Positions 34,928 through 45,211 are shown, counted from the stretch's first letter. The stretch is DNA of 64,000 nt from Sphingomonas sp. (GCF_024508665.1 NZ_JANINP010000006.1:558001-622000); one strand, 5' to 3'. Numbers and translations: made by a program. The notes: generated by a model from the sequence alone, not told the origin.

Positions 34928-35703
34928 TGCTGCAGACCGCCATCGATAGCGCCCGCGCGAGCTATCCGAGTCTCGCCGGCAAGCGCGTGCTGATCACCGG
35001 CGGCGCGACCGGGATCGGCGAGGGGCTGGTCGAGGCGTTCGCCGCGCAAGGGTCCCGCGTCGCCTTTGTCGACGTGCAGGACGACGCGGCGCGCGCGCTG
35101 GTCGACCGGCTCGGCGGCGCCGACGCCGTGCTCTACAGCCGCTGCGACCTCACCGATCTCGATGGCATCAAGGAGTGTTTCGCGGCGATCGAGGAACAGC
35201 TCGGTGGTGTCGATGTCCTGATCAACAATGCCGCCAATGACGATCGTCACAAGATCGACGACATAACCCCGGCTTATTGGGACGAACGGATGGCGGTGAA
35301 TTTGCGCCATCAATTCTTCGCCAGCCAGGCGGTCATCCCGTCTATGCGCCGCGCAGGCGGCGGGGTGATCGTCAATTTCGGGTCGATCAGCTGGCATCTC
35401 GCGTTGCCCGATTTGCTTCTCTACCAGACCGCCAAAGCGGCGATCGAAGGGCTGACGCGGTCGATGGCGCGCGACCTCGGCCGCGACGGAATCCGCGTCA
35501 ACGCGGTGATACCGGGCAACGTCCAGACGCCACGCCAGCAGCGCTGGTACACGGCCGAGGGTGAGGCCGAACTGGTCGCCGCGCAATGCCTCGACGGGCG
35601 CATCCAGCCGGCCGATGTGGCGGCGCTGGTGCTGTTCCTCGCCTCGGACGACGCGCGGATGTGCACGGGCCACGAATATTTCGTCGATGCGGGCTGGCGG
35701 TGA
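34927..35703 (+). CDS. xylB: D-xylose 1-dehydrogenase, SDR family (XylB type)
   Basis: The 258-residue protein has the NAD motif GGATGIGEG, NNAANDDRHKIDDITPAYWD, the catalytic Ser in FGSISWHLALPD, and the YQTAK Tyr/Lys pair, ending LFLASDDARMCTGHEYFVDA. These blocks closely follow the Caulobacter xylose dehydrogenase. It oxidises D-xylose to xylonolactone with NAD. It is coupled to both neighbours by overlapping start and stop codons. Confidence 0.92.
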   Translation: MLQTAIDSARASYPSLAGKRVLITGGATGIGEGLVEAFAAQGSRVAFVDVQDDAARALVDRLGGADAVLYSRCDLTDLDGIKECFAAIEEQLGGVDVLINNAANDDRHKIDDITPAYWDERMAVNLRHQFFASQAVIPSMRRAGGGVIVNFGSISWHLALPDLLLYQTAKAAIEGLTRSMARDLGRDGIRVNAVIPGNVQTPRQQRWYTAEGEAELVAAQCLDGRIQPADVAALVLFLASDDARMCTGHEYFVDAGWR

Positions 35704-36563
35704 CCGGCACGCCCGAGGTTGTCGCTCCAGTCGGGGCAATGCTGGGCGAGGGGCCGGTTTGGATCGAGGGCGCGCTCTGGTTCGTCGATATCAAGGCGCC
35801 GTGCATCTACCGCCTGGGCGATGATGGCGAGGTGGCCCGCTGGGCCGCGCCGGCGCCGGTGGGCTGGGTGATGCCGATCGCTGGCGGCGGACTGGCTGCG
35901 GGGCTCAAGACGGGTCTCCATCGCTTCGATCCGACCGACGGCAGTTTCTCGGCCTGGGTCGAAGTCGAGCCCGGCCTGCCGGGCAACCGGCTCAACGACG
36001 CGGTGGTCGGTCCTGACGGTTCTTTATGGTTCGGGTCGATGGACGATAGCGAGGAGCAAGCGTCGGGCCGCTTCTACCGCTTTGCAGACGGAAAAGTCTC
36101 GGACATCGGGCTGCCGTCGGCGATCGTGACCAACGGTCCGGCCATTTCGCCCAACGGTCGCATCCTTTACGTCACCGACACGTTCGCAGGCACGATCGGT
36201 CAGGCCGAGATCAACGACGACGGCTCGTTGGGGCCGCTGCGACCGTTCGTCACCATCGACAAGAGCGATGGCCATCCCGACGGCCCGACCGTCGATGCGG
36301 ACGGGTGCGTGTGGACCGGCCTGTTCGGCGGCTGGAGCGCGCGGCGCTACGACCCTGCCGGCGCGCTGATCGAGACGGTGCGCTTTCCGGTCGCCAATAT
36401 TACCAAGATCGCGTTCGGCGGGGCCGATTTGCGGACCGCCTATGCGACCACCGCCAAACTCGCGCTCGATGCCGCCGCGCTCGACGCGCAGCCGCTCGCG
36501 GGGCACCTTTTCGCATTCGACGCCGGGGTCCCCGGCGTGCCGGTCAACGCCATAAGATCATGA
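35700..36563 (+). CDS. xylC: SMP-30-family xylono-1,4-lactonase
   Basis: The 287-residue protein is a six-bladed SMP-30/gluconolactonase propeller. It has the metal-binding Glu in MLGEGPVW, the Asn in LPGNRLNDAVVGPDGSLWFG, and the Asp in the DKSDGHPDGPTVDADGCVW region. It hydrolyses the lactone made by xylose dehydrogenase. The start is GTG at 35700, overlapping the xylB stop (GTGA); the open frame further upstream is a shadow of xylB. The sugar porter gene follows after 24 bases. Confidence 0.9.
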   Translation: MTGTPEVVAPVGAMLGEGPVWIEGALWFVDIKAPCIYRLGDDGEVARWAAPAPVGWVMPIAGGGLAAGLKTGLHRFDPTDGSFSAWVEVEPGLPGNRLNDAVVGPDGSLWFGSMDDSEEQASGRFYRFADGKVSDIGLPSAIVTNGPAISPNGRILYVTDTFAGTIGQAEINDDGSLGPLRPFVTIDKSDGHPDGPTVDADGCVWTGLFGGWSARRYDPAGALIETVRFPVANITKIAFGGADLRTAYATTAKLALDAAALDAQPLAGHLFAFDAGVPGVPVNAIRS

Positions 36564-36587
36564 CAAGAACGATAATGGGAGAGTGGA

Positions 36588-37991
36588 ATGAACGGGGGAG
36601 CGACACGGGCCAATAGCGGCCTCATCGCCATGATCGTCGCGGTGGCGACGATCGGCGGGTTGTTGTTCGGCTATGACAGCGGCGCGGTCAATGGCACCCA
36701 GCCGGGGCTCAAGGCGGCGTTCGGCCTGAGCGAGAGCGGGCTGGGCTTCACCGTCGGGTCGCTGCTGATCGGTTGCTTCATCGGCGCCTTCTTCGCGGGC
36801 ACGCTCGCCGACCGGATGGGCCGCCGCAATGTGATGCGGATCGCCGCCTTGCTGTTCCTGGGCGGCGCGCTGGTCCAGGGTTTCGCGCATCTCCAGCCGA
36901 TCTTCGTCATCGCCCGCATCATCGGCGGCATGGCGGTAGGGGCGGCGAGCGTTCTTTCGCCCGCCTACATCTCCGAAGTCGCGCCGGCCAATATCCGCGG
37001 GCGGATGACGACGGTACAACAGATCATGATCATCTCGGGCCTGACGGCCGCCTTCGTGGTCAATTACTATCTCGCCGCCGCCGCCGGCGCCTCGACCGAG
37101 ATGCTCGGCGGCCTTCAGGCGTGGCGCTGGATGTACCTGATGCAGGCGATCCCTGCGGCGGTCTTTCTGCTAGCGCTGTTCCTGATCCCGGAGAGTCCGC
37201 GCTATCTCGTGTCGAAGGGCCGTGATGCCGAAGCCGAAAGCGTGCTGACCAGCCTGTTCGGCGCCGATACCGCGGCGACTAAGATCGGCGAGATTCGCGC
37301 CAGTTTCAGCGCGGATCACCGGCCGCGGCTCAGCGACATCCTGGACCCTGCCAAGGGCGGTATCCGTCCCGTAGTCTGGGCCGGGCTGTTGCTGGCGGTG
37401 TTCCAGCAGCTCGTCGGGATCAACGTGATCTTCTATTACGGCGCGACGCTTTGGCAGCTCGCGGGCTTCACCGAGAACGACTCGCTGCTGATCAACATCG
37501 TGTCCGGGGTGGTGTCGATCGCCGCATGCCTGGTCACCGTCGCGCTGGTCGACCGGATCGGTCGAAAGCCGCTGTTGCTGATCGGATCGGCGGGGATGGC
37601 GGTGACGTTGTTCGTCCTGGTCTATGCGTTCAGCCAGGGCTCGCTCGACGCCGCGGGCAAGCTCCAATTGTCGCCGCAACTCGGCACCACCGCGGTGATC
37701 GCCGCGAACCTCTACGTGATCTTCTTCAACCTCAGCTGGGGACCGGTCATGTGGGTGATGCTGGGCGAGATGTTCCCCAACCAGATCCGAGGTTCGGCGC
37801 TGGCGGTGTGCGGCTTCGCGCAATGGTTCGCGAACTACCTGATCGCGCAGAGCTTTCCGGTCATGGCCGCCAAGTTGGGGCTCGCGACGAGCTACACCTT
37901 CTACGCGGTGTGCGCGGTGATCAGTTTCTTCCTGGTCCAGAAGTTCATCCACGAGACCAAGGGCAAGGAACTCGAGGAAATGACCGGCTGA
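36588..37991 (+). CDS. MFS sugar porter, probably xylose or glucose:H+ symporter
   Basis: The 467-residue protein has 12 hydrophobic segments and the sugar-porter signatures: LFGYDSGAVNG, DRMGRRNVM, the PESPRYLVSKGR hinge, QQLVGINVIFYYG, DRIGRKPLL and WGPVMWVMLGEMFP. It imports a hexose or pentose with protons. As the last gene after xylXBC it most likely supplies D-xylose. It ends just before a long inverted repeat and a terminator shared with the convergent glycosidase operon. Confidence 0.92.
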   Translation: MNGGATRANSGLIAMIVAVATIGGLLFGYDSGAVNGTQPGLKAAFGLSESGLGFTVGSLLIGCFIGAFFAGTLADRMGRRNVMRIAALLFLGGALVQGFAHLQPIFVIARIIGGMAVGAASVLSPAYISEVAPANIRGRMTTVQQIMIISGLTAAFVVNYYLAAAAGASTEMLGGLQAWRWMYLMQAIPAAVFLLALFLIPESPRYLVSKGRDAEAESVLTSLFGADTAATKIGEIRASFSADHRPRLSDILDPAKGGIRPVVWAGLLLAVFQQLVGINVIFYYGATLWQLAGFTENDSLLINIVSGVVSIAACLVTVALVDRIGRKPLLLIGSAGMAVTLFVLVYAFSQGSLDAAGKLQLSPQLGTTAVIAANLYVIFFNLSWGPVMWVMLGEMFPNQIRGSALAVCGFAQWFANYLIAQSFPVMAAKLGLATSYTFYAVCAVISFFLVQKFIHETKGKELEEMTG

Positions 37992-38019
37992 GGATCGGTC
38001 GGGGCGGATCCTAAAGCAT

Positions 38020-38141
38020 CCTCCCCCGCCAGGGGGCGGTGTCGCCGGAGGCGACGGAGGGGGCGGACGGCAACCAACTTTCGCCAGTGTTTCCTCCCCC
38101 TCCGCCACGCTTCGCGTGCCCCCTCCCCCTGGCGGGGGAGG
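38020..38141. repeat. Long inverted repeat, family C
   Basis: Perfect 17-bp arms (38020-38036 and 38125-38141) start CCTCCCCCGCCAGGGGG and enclose about 88 bases with smaller hairpins. It is a different sequence from families A and B but has the same intergenic, GC-rich style. Confidence 0.75.
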
Positions 38142-38155
38142 TTTTACTCTACCAA

Positions 38156-38194
38156 CAAAAAAGGCCCGGGGAGCAATCGCTTCCCGGGCCCTTT
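38156..38194. terminator. Bidirectional terminator between sugar porter and GH31 genes
   Basis: GGCCCGGG (38163-38170) pairs with CCCGGGCC (38183-38190). An A7 run before the stem gives a T-tract on the minus strand, ending the glycosidase operon. CTTT on the plus side is weaker. Confidence 0.8.
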
Positions 38195-38211
38195 CTGTCT
38201 GCTCGCGACAA

Positions 38212-41121
38212 TCAGCGGCGGATGGTCACCGGTCGCCCGTCATAGGTCACCTCGCGCGCCGGATTGGCGGTGAAGTCGGGAGCGGCAGCGCCCTTCGGCC
38301 CGTAGAAGCGTACCGAGATCGACCGCTTCGCGGCCATCCCGTCATAGCCGCCCGTTCGTGCGCCGATCGTCAGCGTGCCGGTCTTGTCGTCCCAGCGAAT
38401 CGGGATGCGGGTATATTTGCCCTTGGCATAGCCGTCGCTGAGGCCGTCATCCTCGTAGAGCGAATAGGTGCCGTTCGCGCCGGTGAAGACCTGGAGCACG
38501 ATCGGCCCGCCCGGCTGTTCGCTGGTCGTCTGCACATCGGGGCCGGTCGGCACGATCGCGCCCGCCCGGACGAACAACGGCATGCGCTCATACGGCGCCG
38601 CTGCCGTGATCGACTGGCCGCCGGCATAATATGTACCGCGGTTGAAGTCGTACCAGCCGGTTCCGGCGGGCAGATAGACCTGCCGGCTGCGCGCCTTGAA
38701 TTCGGACACCGGGGCGACGAGGAACGACGGGCCGAACATATATTCGTCGTTGATCCCCCAGGTGCGGCGGTCGGCGCCGAAATCCATCACCAGTCCGCGC
38801 ATGATGGCATTGTCGGCAAACCAGGTGTCGGCGGCTGTGGTGTAGATGTACGGCAGCAGGCGGTAGCGCAGCTTGTCGTACCAGATCATCGATGCCTGCA
38901 TCGCCGGATCCTTGGCCGAGATCTCGTAGATTTCGCGATACGGAAATTCGCCATGGCTTCGGAAGAGGGGCGAAAATGCGCCGAACTGGAACCAACGCAG
39001 GTTGAGCTCGCGCCATTCGGGCTGATCGGCGGGGCGCTGCTGCGTGTAGCGGTCCTCGACCGCGAAACCGCCGATATCCTGGCTCCAATTGGGCAGCCCC
39101 GACATCGACAGATTGACCCCGGCCGAGATCTGGTCGCGCAGATTGTCCCAGCGCGCCGCGACGTCGCCCGACCACACCGCCGCGCTCGAGCGCTGGATGC
39201 CGCCGAACGCTGAGCGCGTCAGGATGAACGGTCGCCGTCCCGGCTCGACGCGACGCAGATTGTCGGCGACGCCCTGGACGTGTGCGAGCGGATAGGTGTT
39301 GAATTCCGCGGCGCCCGGTCCGCGCACGGTCGGCCCCATCTGGAACGCGCGCTCCTCGACCGACAGGTTCGAATGCCAGTCGGGCTCGTCCGAATCGAGC
39401 CACCAGCCGTCGAATCCCTTCGACACCAGCTTGTCGTTCATCTGCTCGAAGAAGAGGTCGCGCGCGCCCTTGGTGTAGGGGTTGTAGAAAGTATTGGCGT
39501 AGCCTGGCCCGACCCAGTCCTTCTGTCCCGCCTCGAGCGGACGACGATAGAGATAGCCCTTGGCATCGAGCGCCTTGCCGTTCGCGGTATTCGGATAGAA
39601 TTTCCCCCAGACCGAGATCATGATGTGCGCGTCCATCGCATGGACGTCGTCGACCATCTTCTTGGCGTCGGGAAAGCGGCTGGTGTCGAAATCGTGGCTG
39701 CCCCATTGGTCGTCGACCCAATAGCGCCAATCGAGCACGATATTGTCGAGCGGAATGCCGCGCTTGCGGTATTCGCGCACCACGCCGACCAATTGGTCCT
39801 GCGTCTCGTAGCGCTGACGGCTCTGCCAGAAACCATAGGCCCATTTGGGCAGCAAGGTCGCCTTGCCGGTGAGCGCGTGATAGCCGGCAATCGCGCCGTC
39901 GATACTGCCGCTGCCGCCGACGAAATAATAATCCACGTCCTTGCCGACATCCGACGTCATCCACAACGAATGGCGATCGGCGGGGGGCAGGGGGTCGTTA
40001 TGGACGAGCCCGATATAGCCGGCATTCGGATCCCATTCGACGCGGATCGCGACCGGCTTGCCGGCGGTCATCGGCAGGTCGAAATTGTGGTACCAGGGAT
40101 TCCAGTTCTGCCGCCAGCGCGACATCACCAGTTTCCCGTCGGCATAGACCTTCATGTAGCTGGATGCGTAGAGCCGGAATTTATGCACGCCGCTCTTGTC
40201 GGCGGTCACATTGCCGGTCCAGACGACGCGTTGTTCCTGGGTGTTGACGCCGGCGGTGTTTTGCCCGCTCTCGCCCGAAGCCTTGGTCGTCGCCTTGGCG
40301 GCGGCGGGCCATTTCTTCTGGTCGCGGATATATTGATAGTCGATCGTCTCTTCCTGACGGCTGACCGCGAGCTTGCCACCCAAATAATAATCGGCCTTCC
40401 AACCGGGCTTGCCGCCGCTCGTCACCTTGAGCTCGTCATTGCCGACCAGCGCGTAGGAGCGCGGATTGCCGAACCGGGTGATCCCGTCATTGTCCCACAA
40501 CAGGCCGTAGCCGCGCGTCGAGACCAGGAACGGGATCGCGATGTCCATATTGTGCTGGGCGAGTTCGACGTCCTCGCCATTGTAATTCATCTGGCGGTTC
40601 TGGTGCTGGCCCAAGCCGTAAAAGCCTTCGTCGGTGCCGCGGTTGAATTGCTGGCTGACCGAGAAATAGGGCTTGCCCTCGACCGACACCGGCCGGAACG
40701 CCGCGCGCGGCGCCTCGGCGAGCAGTGGCTTGCCGGCGGCATCGAGAAAGCTGACCGAGCCATCGGCCAGGCGGATGCGAGCGCTCGCCTTGGGCAGCTT
40801 GAGCGTGACATAGCCGCCGGTCGTGGAGATGACGGGGTCGCCATCGGGTTTGGCAATCACCATCAGGCTTTCCGGCACGTCGTCGAAATCGGTGCCGGGT
40901 ACGGCGGTCACGTGGAAGCTCGCATCGCCATAAGCGAGCACACGAACGCGCTTCGCCGGTCCGGACAAGGGCGTGACCACGACACCGTGATCGACTTTCG
41001 TCACCGATCCATCCGCCGCCGGTGCTGCCGCGACTGCATCAGCCCCCAGCGCCGCTACGCTTCCGGCTCCCGCCAGCGCGATCGCCGCCGAGCCGAGCAT
41101 CAACCATCGCATCGCCGTCAT
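38212..41121 (-). CDS. GH31 alpha-xylosidase with PA14 insert
   Basis: The 969-residue secreted protein has a signal peptide, an N-terminal GH31 beta-sandwich (LGQHQNRQMNYNGEDVELAQ), a PA14-like insertion around residues 240-380, and a GH31 barrel. The nucleophile Asp is in GWWLDSDEPD and the acid/base Asp in WSGDVAARWD. A PA14 insert is known from Cellvibrio Xyl31A, which removes alpha-1,6-xylose from xyloglucan oligosaccharides, so alpha-xylosidase is the best call. The ATG at 41121 overlaps the GH35 stop by ATGA. It is the last gene of the four-gene operon. Confidence 0.9.
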   Translation of the reverse strand: MTAMRWLMLGSAAIALAGAGSVAALGADAVAAAPAADGSVTKVDHGVVVTPLSGPAKRVRVLAYGDASFHVTAVPGTDFDDVPESLMVIAKPDGDPVISTTGGYVTLKLPKASARIRLADGSVSFLDAAGKPLLAEAPRAAFRPVSVEGKPYFSVSQQFNRGTDEGFYGLGQHQNRQMNYNGEDVELAQHNMDIAIPFLVSTRGYGLLWDNDGITRFGNPRSYALVGNDELKVTSGGKPGWKADYYLGGKLAVSRQEETIDYQYIRDQKKWPAAAKATTKASGESGQNTAGVNTQEQRVVWTGNVTADKSGVHKFRLYASSYMKVYADGKLVMSRWRQNWNPWYHNFDLPMTAGKPVAIRVEWDPNAGYIGLVHNDPLPPADRHSLWMTSDVGKDVDYYFVGGSGSIDGAIAGYHALTGKATLLPKWAYGFWQSRQRYETQDQLVGVVREYRKRGIPLDNIVLDWRYWVDDQWGSHDFDTSRFPDAKKMVDDVHAMDAHIMISVWGKFYPNTANGKALDAKGYLYRRPLEAGQKDWVGPGYANTFYNPYTKGARDLFFEQMNDKLVSKGFDGWWLDSDEPDWHSNLSVEERAFQMGPTVRGPGAAEFNTYPLAHVQGVADNLRRVEPGRRPFILTRSAFGGIQRSSAAVWSGDVAARWDNLRDQISAGVNLSMSGLPNWSQDIGGFAVEDRYTQQRPADQPEWRELNLRWFQFGAFSPLFRSHGEFPYREIYEISAKDPAMQASMIWYDKLRYRLLPYIYTTAADTWFADNAIMRGLVMDFGADRRTWGINDEYMFGPSFLVAPVSEFKARSRQVYLPAGTGWYDFNRGTYYAGGQSITAAAPYERMPLFVRAGAIVPTGPDVQTTSEQPGGPIVLQVFTGANGTYSLYEDDGLSDGYAKGKYTRIPIRWDDKTGTLTIGARTGGYDGMAAKRSISVRFYGPKGAAAPDFTANPAREVTYDGRPVTIRR

Positions 41122-42731
41122 TTCCATGTCCCCATTGTCACTTTGAGCCACACCGGCGTGGCGGTGAGATTGAGCCCGTAATCGGTCTGATCGCCGTTCC
41201 AGACGCGCTCGAACACCCAATTGCCCTGCGCGTCGAAATGGCCTTCCTCGACCCGCAGCATCATGCCGTTGCCGCCGCTGGCATCGTCGACGCGCAGGCG
41301 GACATCGGATCCGGTCAGCAGGAATTGGTCGGGGCCGAGCTGCGCGACCAGCGCGCCGCCGACCGGCTTGCCTGTGGTGGGCGCCGGCCCCGTTTTGATC
41401 CAGGTCCAGTCGCGTTCGCCGAACTGCCATTGATCATATTGGACGGTGACCTTCCACCGGCCGAAGCTCGTCGTCTGATCGGCGGCGTCGTCCATCTTGG
41501 CCGCCCCCCAGACCGGGTGCTCGAAGGCGACTCGCGCCCAGCCTCGCGCCGCGGGTGCCAGCAGGCGATATTTGGCGGCAAAGGCATCGATCGTCGCGTC
41601 GTCGAGCTCCTTGGCGCCGAGCGGATAATTGACGTAGCCGGTGGCGTCGAAGCCGAATGGCGAAAAGCCGATCGCCCCCTTGCCCAGCACCGGCCACAGG
41701 AAGCGCGCATATTCCGCGGCGTTGCCGGTTTCCGGCACCATCAGTGGATTGTCGGGCCGCGCATAGAGATCGAGATATTTCGCATAGGCCTTGGGGTCGC
41801 GATTGTAGATGTCGGGCGCGACGAGAGCGATGTGCGGGGCGGCGGCGCGCCACACGTCGATCACCGGCCAGTCCGGTCCGCCGCTCGCGCCACCGGACTC
41901 GGCGGGGCCGAATGGGTCGCTCAGCGCCGCGTTGCAATACATCGGCAGGTTCTTGATCGCCTGGCCGGCGGCGGCGACTTCGTCGACATAGCGCGCGACG
42001 TACCAGGCGTTGAAGGCGGTATCGGCGAGCTTGCCGAACGCCTGGGACCAAGTCCCCGACTTGCCGGTCTTGGCGGCCAGCGCCGGCGGGATTGGCTGCC
42101 CGAACAGCCTTTGCGCTTCGGGCGAGTAGTCGCGCGCCGAGCGATAGCTGCCGCTTTCGTTCTCGACCTGCACCATGATCACGGTGTTGTCGGGATCGTC
42201 CGTTTTCAGACGCTGCATCAATGCCGTGAACGCGCGCTTGTCGGCGTCGAGCGTGGTACGGGCATGCGGGCTCAGCGCATAATGGGCCTTGCCGTCACCG
42301 GTCCGCATCCGCGGAAAACGGACATTGTCGGTCTTGACCCAGGCCGGCGCATAGTTCGGCGACGTGTTCTTCCACGCGCCGAACCACAACAGGACAAGCC
42401 GGACGTGGTGCTCGCGGGCGCCCTTCAGCAGCGCGTCGAGATAAGAGAAGTCGAACTTGCCTTCGACCGGCTCGATCTGTTCCCAGGCGACCGGGATTTC
42501 GAGTGTATTGGCGTTGAGCCGCTCCAGCATCGGCCACACCTTGGGCAGGGCCGCGGGATAATTGCTCGAATTGTTCGCCTGGGCACCCAGCATCAGCCAT
42601 GGGGCGCCATCGACGAACAAGGCCGAGCGCCCGTTTTTCGTCACCACGCGCGGCAATTCGCCGGTGGCGTGCGCCGGGAACGTCAGCCCTGCAAGCAGCA
42701 ACGGCAGGACGCGAGCCATGCAACGGTTCAT
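41118..42731 (-). CDS. GH35 beta-galactosidase with DUF5597-like C terminus
   Basis: The 537-residue secreted protein has a signal peptide, then the GH35 barrel: FVDGAPWLMLGAQANNSS, the acid/base in MVQVENESGSY, and the nucleophile in MVPETGN. The C-terminal 150 residues (DQWQFGERDWTWIKTG and onward) form a beta domain of the DUF5597 type. GH35 enzymes of this kind remove the beta-1,2-galactose of xyloglucan side chains. The ATG at 42731 overlaps the GH3 stop and is followed at once by the GH31 gene. Confidence 0.9.
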   Translation of the reverse strand: MNRCMARVLPLLLAGLTFPAHATGELPRVVTKNGRSALFVDGAPWLMLGAQANNSSNYPAALPKVWPMLERLNANTLEIPVAWEQIEPVEGKFDFSYLDALLKGAREHHVRLVLLWFGAWKNTSPNYAPAWVKTDNVRFPRMRTGDGKAHYALSPHARTTLDADKRAFTALMQRLKTDDPDNTVIMVQVENESGSYRSARDYSPEAQRLFGQPIPPALAAKTGKSGTWSQAFGKLADTAFNAWYVARYVDEVAAAGQAIKNLPMYCNAALSDPFGPAESGGASGGPDWPVIDVWRAAAPHIALVAPDIYNRDPKAYAKYLDLYARPDNPLMVPETGNAAEYARFLWPVLGKGAIGFSPFGFDATGYVNYPLGAKELDDATIDAFAAKYRLLAPAARGWARVAFEHPVWGAAKMDDAADQTTSFGRWKVTVQYDQWQFGERDWTWIKTGPAPTTGKPVGGALVAQLGPDQFLLTGSDVRLRVDDASGGNGMMLRVEEGHFDAQGNWVFERVWNGDQTDYGLNLTATPVWLKVTMGTWK

Positions 42732-45211
42732 CGCGCAGCTTCCGGGCACACAGCGCCGCTGGGGTCGCTGGCGAGGTGAATGTCGGCGACCGACAGCGCG
42801 AACGGCGCGCTCGCGGCAAGCGACCACAAGCTGGTCACGCCGGTCATGTCGGCACCGCGGTCACGCAGGCATTTGAGCCCGATGCGCACCGTCCGCCATT
42901 GCGGACCAGGAGCGAAGAAGGCGGTAGCATCGACCTTTGCGCCGCCGAAGCCCATCGTCACCGTTCCGGTCGGCGCAGCGTCGACGCGATAGGTCATTTC
43001 GAGCACCAGGTCGGCATTCGTTTCGCGCGTCAGGTTGAGCGCCGCGCCCTTGATCGCGACCGTCGCGCTGCGCCCGGCGGGCCAGGTCAGCCGGGCCGCG
43101 CCTTCCTGGGTGTGCGGCCCGTCGACCGGCACGGGTACCACGCCCGAATCCGGTGCCCAGGCGAACGGCGCCGGGACCTTGCCCTTGGCGAAGAATTGGC
43201 TGGTATTGGCGAGGCCAGGATCGACCCCGGCCACTTCGCCGAGCATTCCGACCTTGCCGCGCTTGGCGTAGCTCAGCCCGTAACCGAAGGCGAACAGCGG
43301 GTCGTAGCCCGATTGCCCGGTGTTGAGCGTGAATTGGCCCGCGGTCTTCGGCCAGCTGTATGACAGTCGGCCGGTGAAATCCTTGCGGGGCTTGCCGTCG
43401 CGCGTGCCGATCAGCACGTCGGCGATGCCGCCGCCCTCGCTGCCCGGCAGCCAGGCCGCGACGAACGCATCGGACTGGTTGATCTCCGGGTTCACCCAGA
43501 GCGGCCGGCCCGACAGAAAGACCGACACGGTCGGGATGCCGGCCGCGCGCAACTTCTTGAGCAAGGCCAGCGCCTGCTTGTCGCCCGGCTGGAATTCGAG
43601 CGTCCGCACGTCGCCGCGCATCTCGGCATAAGGCCGCTCGCCGAACACGACGATCGCGGCGTCGGGCTTTTTGCTGAAGCTGCCGTCGATCGACAGGGTT
43701 GCCGAACCGCCGCCCGCCTTCATCGCCTCGGCAATCCCCGAATAGATCGACTGCGCGTTGGGGAAATCGGCATTGGTGTTCCCGTCGCCCTGCCAGCTCA
43801 ACGTCCAGCCGCCCGACTGCATCGAGATGTCGTCGGCCCCCGGGCCCGCGACCAGGACGTTGGCCGTCGCCTCGAGCGGCAGCACGCCGTCATTCTTGAG
43901 TAGCACCAGCGTCTTCGCCACCGCCTCGCGCGCCAGCGCGCGGTGCTCGGGCGAGCCGAGCACGCCGGCGCGGCCTTCCCACGGACGCACAGAGTCGAAC
44001 AGGCCCAGCGCGAATTTGACGCGCAGGATACGGCGCACCGCATCGTCGATCCGGCTCATCGGGATGACGCCCGATTTCGCTTCCTTCAGCGTGTTGTCGA
44101 ACAGGTCGCGCCAGCTGTCCGGCGCCATCGCCATATCGAGTCCGGCGTTGAACGCGATCGCGCAATCGGTGTTGCTGCAGCCGGGGACCTGGCCATGGCC
44201 GTTCCAGTCGCCGACGACGAAGCCGGCAAAACCCATCCGCCCTTTCAGAACATCGGTCAGCAACGATTTGTTGCCGTGCATCTTCTGGCCGTTCCAGCTC
44301 GAATAGGACGCCATCACGGTCATCGTTCCGGCATTGATCGCAGGCGGATAGCCTTGCGCGTGGATGCGGATCAGCGTCGCCTCGTCGATCTGGTCGTCGC
44401 CCTGGTCGATCCCGTCCTTGGTACCTCCGTCGCCCAGGAAGTGTTTGGCGCTCGCGGCAACATTGCCCAGCTGGATGCGGCCCTTGCCGGGCTTGCCCTG
44501 CAGGCCGCGGATCATCGCGCCGGCATAACGTGCGGTAATCGAAGGATTCTCCGAATACCCTTCATAGGTGCGGCCCCAACGGTCGTCCTGTGGTACCGCC
44601 AGCGTCGGACCGAAAGCCCAATCGATGCCCGTCGCCGCCGTCTCCTCGGCGGTGGCGCGCCCGATCCGCGTCATCAGCGCGGGATCGTTGGCGGCGCCGA
44701 GGCCAATATTGTGCGGAAACAGCGTCGCGCCGACCACGTTCGAATTGCCGTGGACCGCGTCGATCCCGAACATCAGCGGGATCGCGACATGGCCCGGCCG
44801 CGGTTCGTTGGCGACCGCGGCGAACGCCCGGGAGGTGGCGACCCACGGCCCCTGCGGCGAGCGGTCGGGACTGCCCAAAGGCGGCGAGCTGCCGCCGGCG
44901 AGGATGCTGCCGAGCGGATATTTGCGAAGGTCGTCGGGCTTGATCGAGCCGATATCGGCCTGGATCATCTGGCCGATCTTCTCTTCGAGCGACATCTTCG
45001 CCATCAGCGCGGTGATCTTCGCTTCGGTCGCGGGGTTCACCAGGCCGCGGCTCCGCGCCGATGGCCAATGTGCCGGATTGGCAATAGTCGGGGAGTCCGG
45101 CGCGTCGGCCAGCGCGGTCGCGCTGATCATCGTCGCGGATAAAAATGCCATCAACCCGGTTCCTGCCTTCGACGTGATGTTCTTCACCGACTGTTCTTTC
45201 CCTGAATTCAT
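42728..45211 (-). CDS. GH3 beta-glucosidase
   Basis: The 827-residue secreted protein has an N-terminal signal, the GH3 barrel (MSLEEKIGQMIQADI, VASAKHFLGDGGT), the nucleophile Asp in GFVVGDWNGHGQ, the alpha/beta sandwich (AKTLVLLKNDGVLPLEA), and an extra C-terminal beta domain of about 170 residues. It should release glucose from the non-reducing end once xylose has been removed. It is coupled by ATGA to the gene before and after it. Confidence 0.93.
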   Translation of the reverse strand: MNSGKEQSVKNITSKAGTGLMAFLSATMISATALADAPDSPTIANPAHWPSARSRGLVNPATEAKITALMAKMSLEEKIGQMIQADIGSIKPDDLRKYPLGSILAGGSSPPLGSPDRSPQGPWVATSRAFAAVANEPRPGHVAIPLMFGIDAVHGNSNVVGATLFPHNIGLGAANDPALMTRIGRATAEETAATGIDWAFGPTLAVPQDDRWGRTYEGYSENPSITARYAGAMIRGLQGKPGKGRIQLGNVAASAKHFLGDGGTKDGIDQGDDQIDEATLIRIHAQGYPPAINAGTMTVMASYSSWNGQKMHGNKSLLTDVLKGRMGFAGFVVGDWNGHGQVPGCSNTDCAIAFNAGLDMAMAPDSWRDLFDNTLKEAKSGVIPMSRIDDAVRRILRVKFALGLFDSVRPWEGRAGVLGSPEHRALAREAVAKTLVLLKNDGVLPLEATANVLVAGPGADDISMQSGGWTLSWQGDGNTNADFPNAQSIYSGIAEAMKAGGGSATLSIDGSFSKKPDAAIVVFGERPYAEMRGDVRTLEFQPGDKQALALLKKLRAAGIPTVSVFLSGRPLWVNPEINQSDAFVAAWLPGSEGGGIADVLIGTRDGKPRKDFTGRLSYSWPKTAGQFTLNTGQSGYDPLFAFGYGLSYAKRGKVGMLGEVAGVDPGLANTSQFFAKGKVPAPFAWAPDSGVVPVPVDGPHTQEGAARLTWPAGRSATVAIKGAALNLTRETNADLVLEMTYRVDAAPTGTVTMGFGGAKVDATAFFAPGPQWRTVRIGLKCLRDRGADMTGVTSLWSLAASAPFALSVADIHLASDPSGAVCPEAAR

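Noticed and set aside
39280..41181. A 633-codon plus-strand frame opposite the GH31 gene
   Set aside because: GC-driven shadow: low-complexity Arg/Asp/Val/Gly composition, no ribosome site, and the GH31 reading has clear catalytic motifs.
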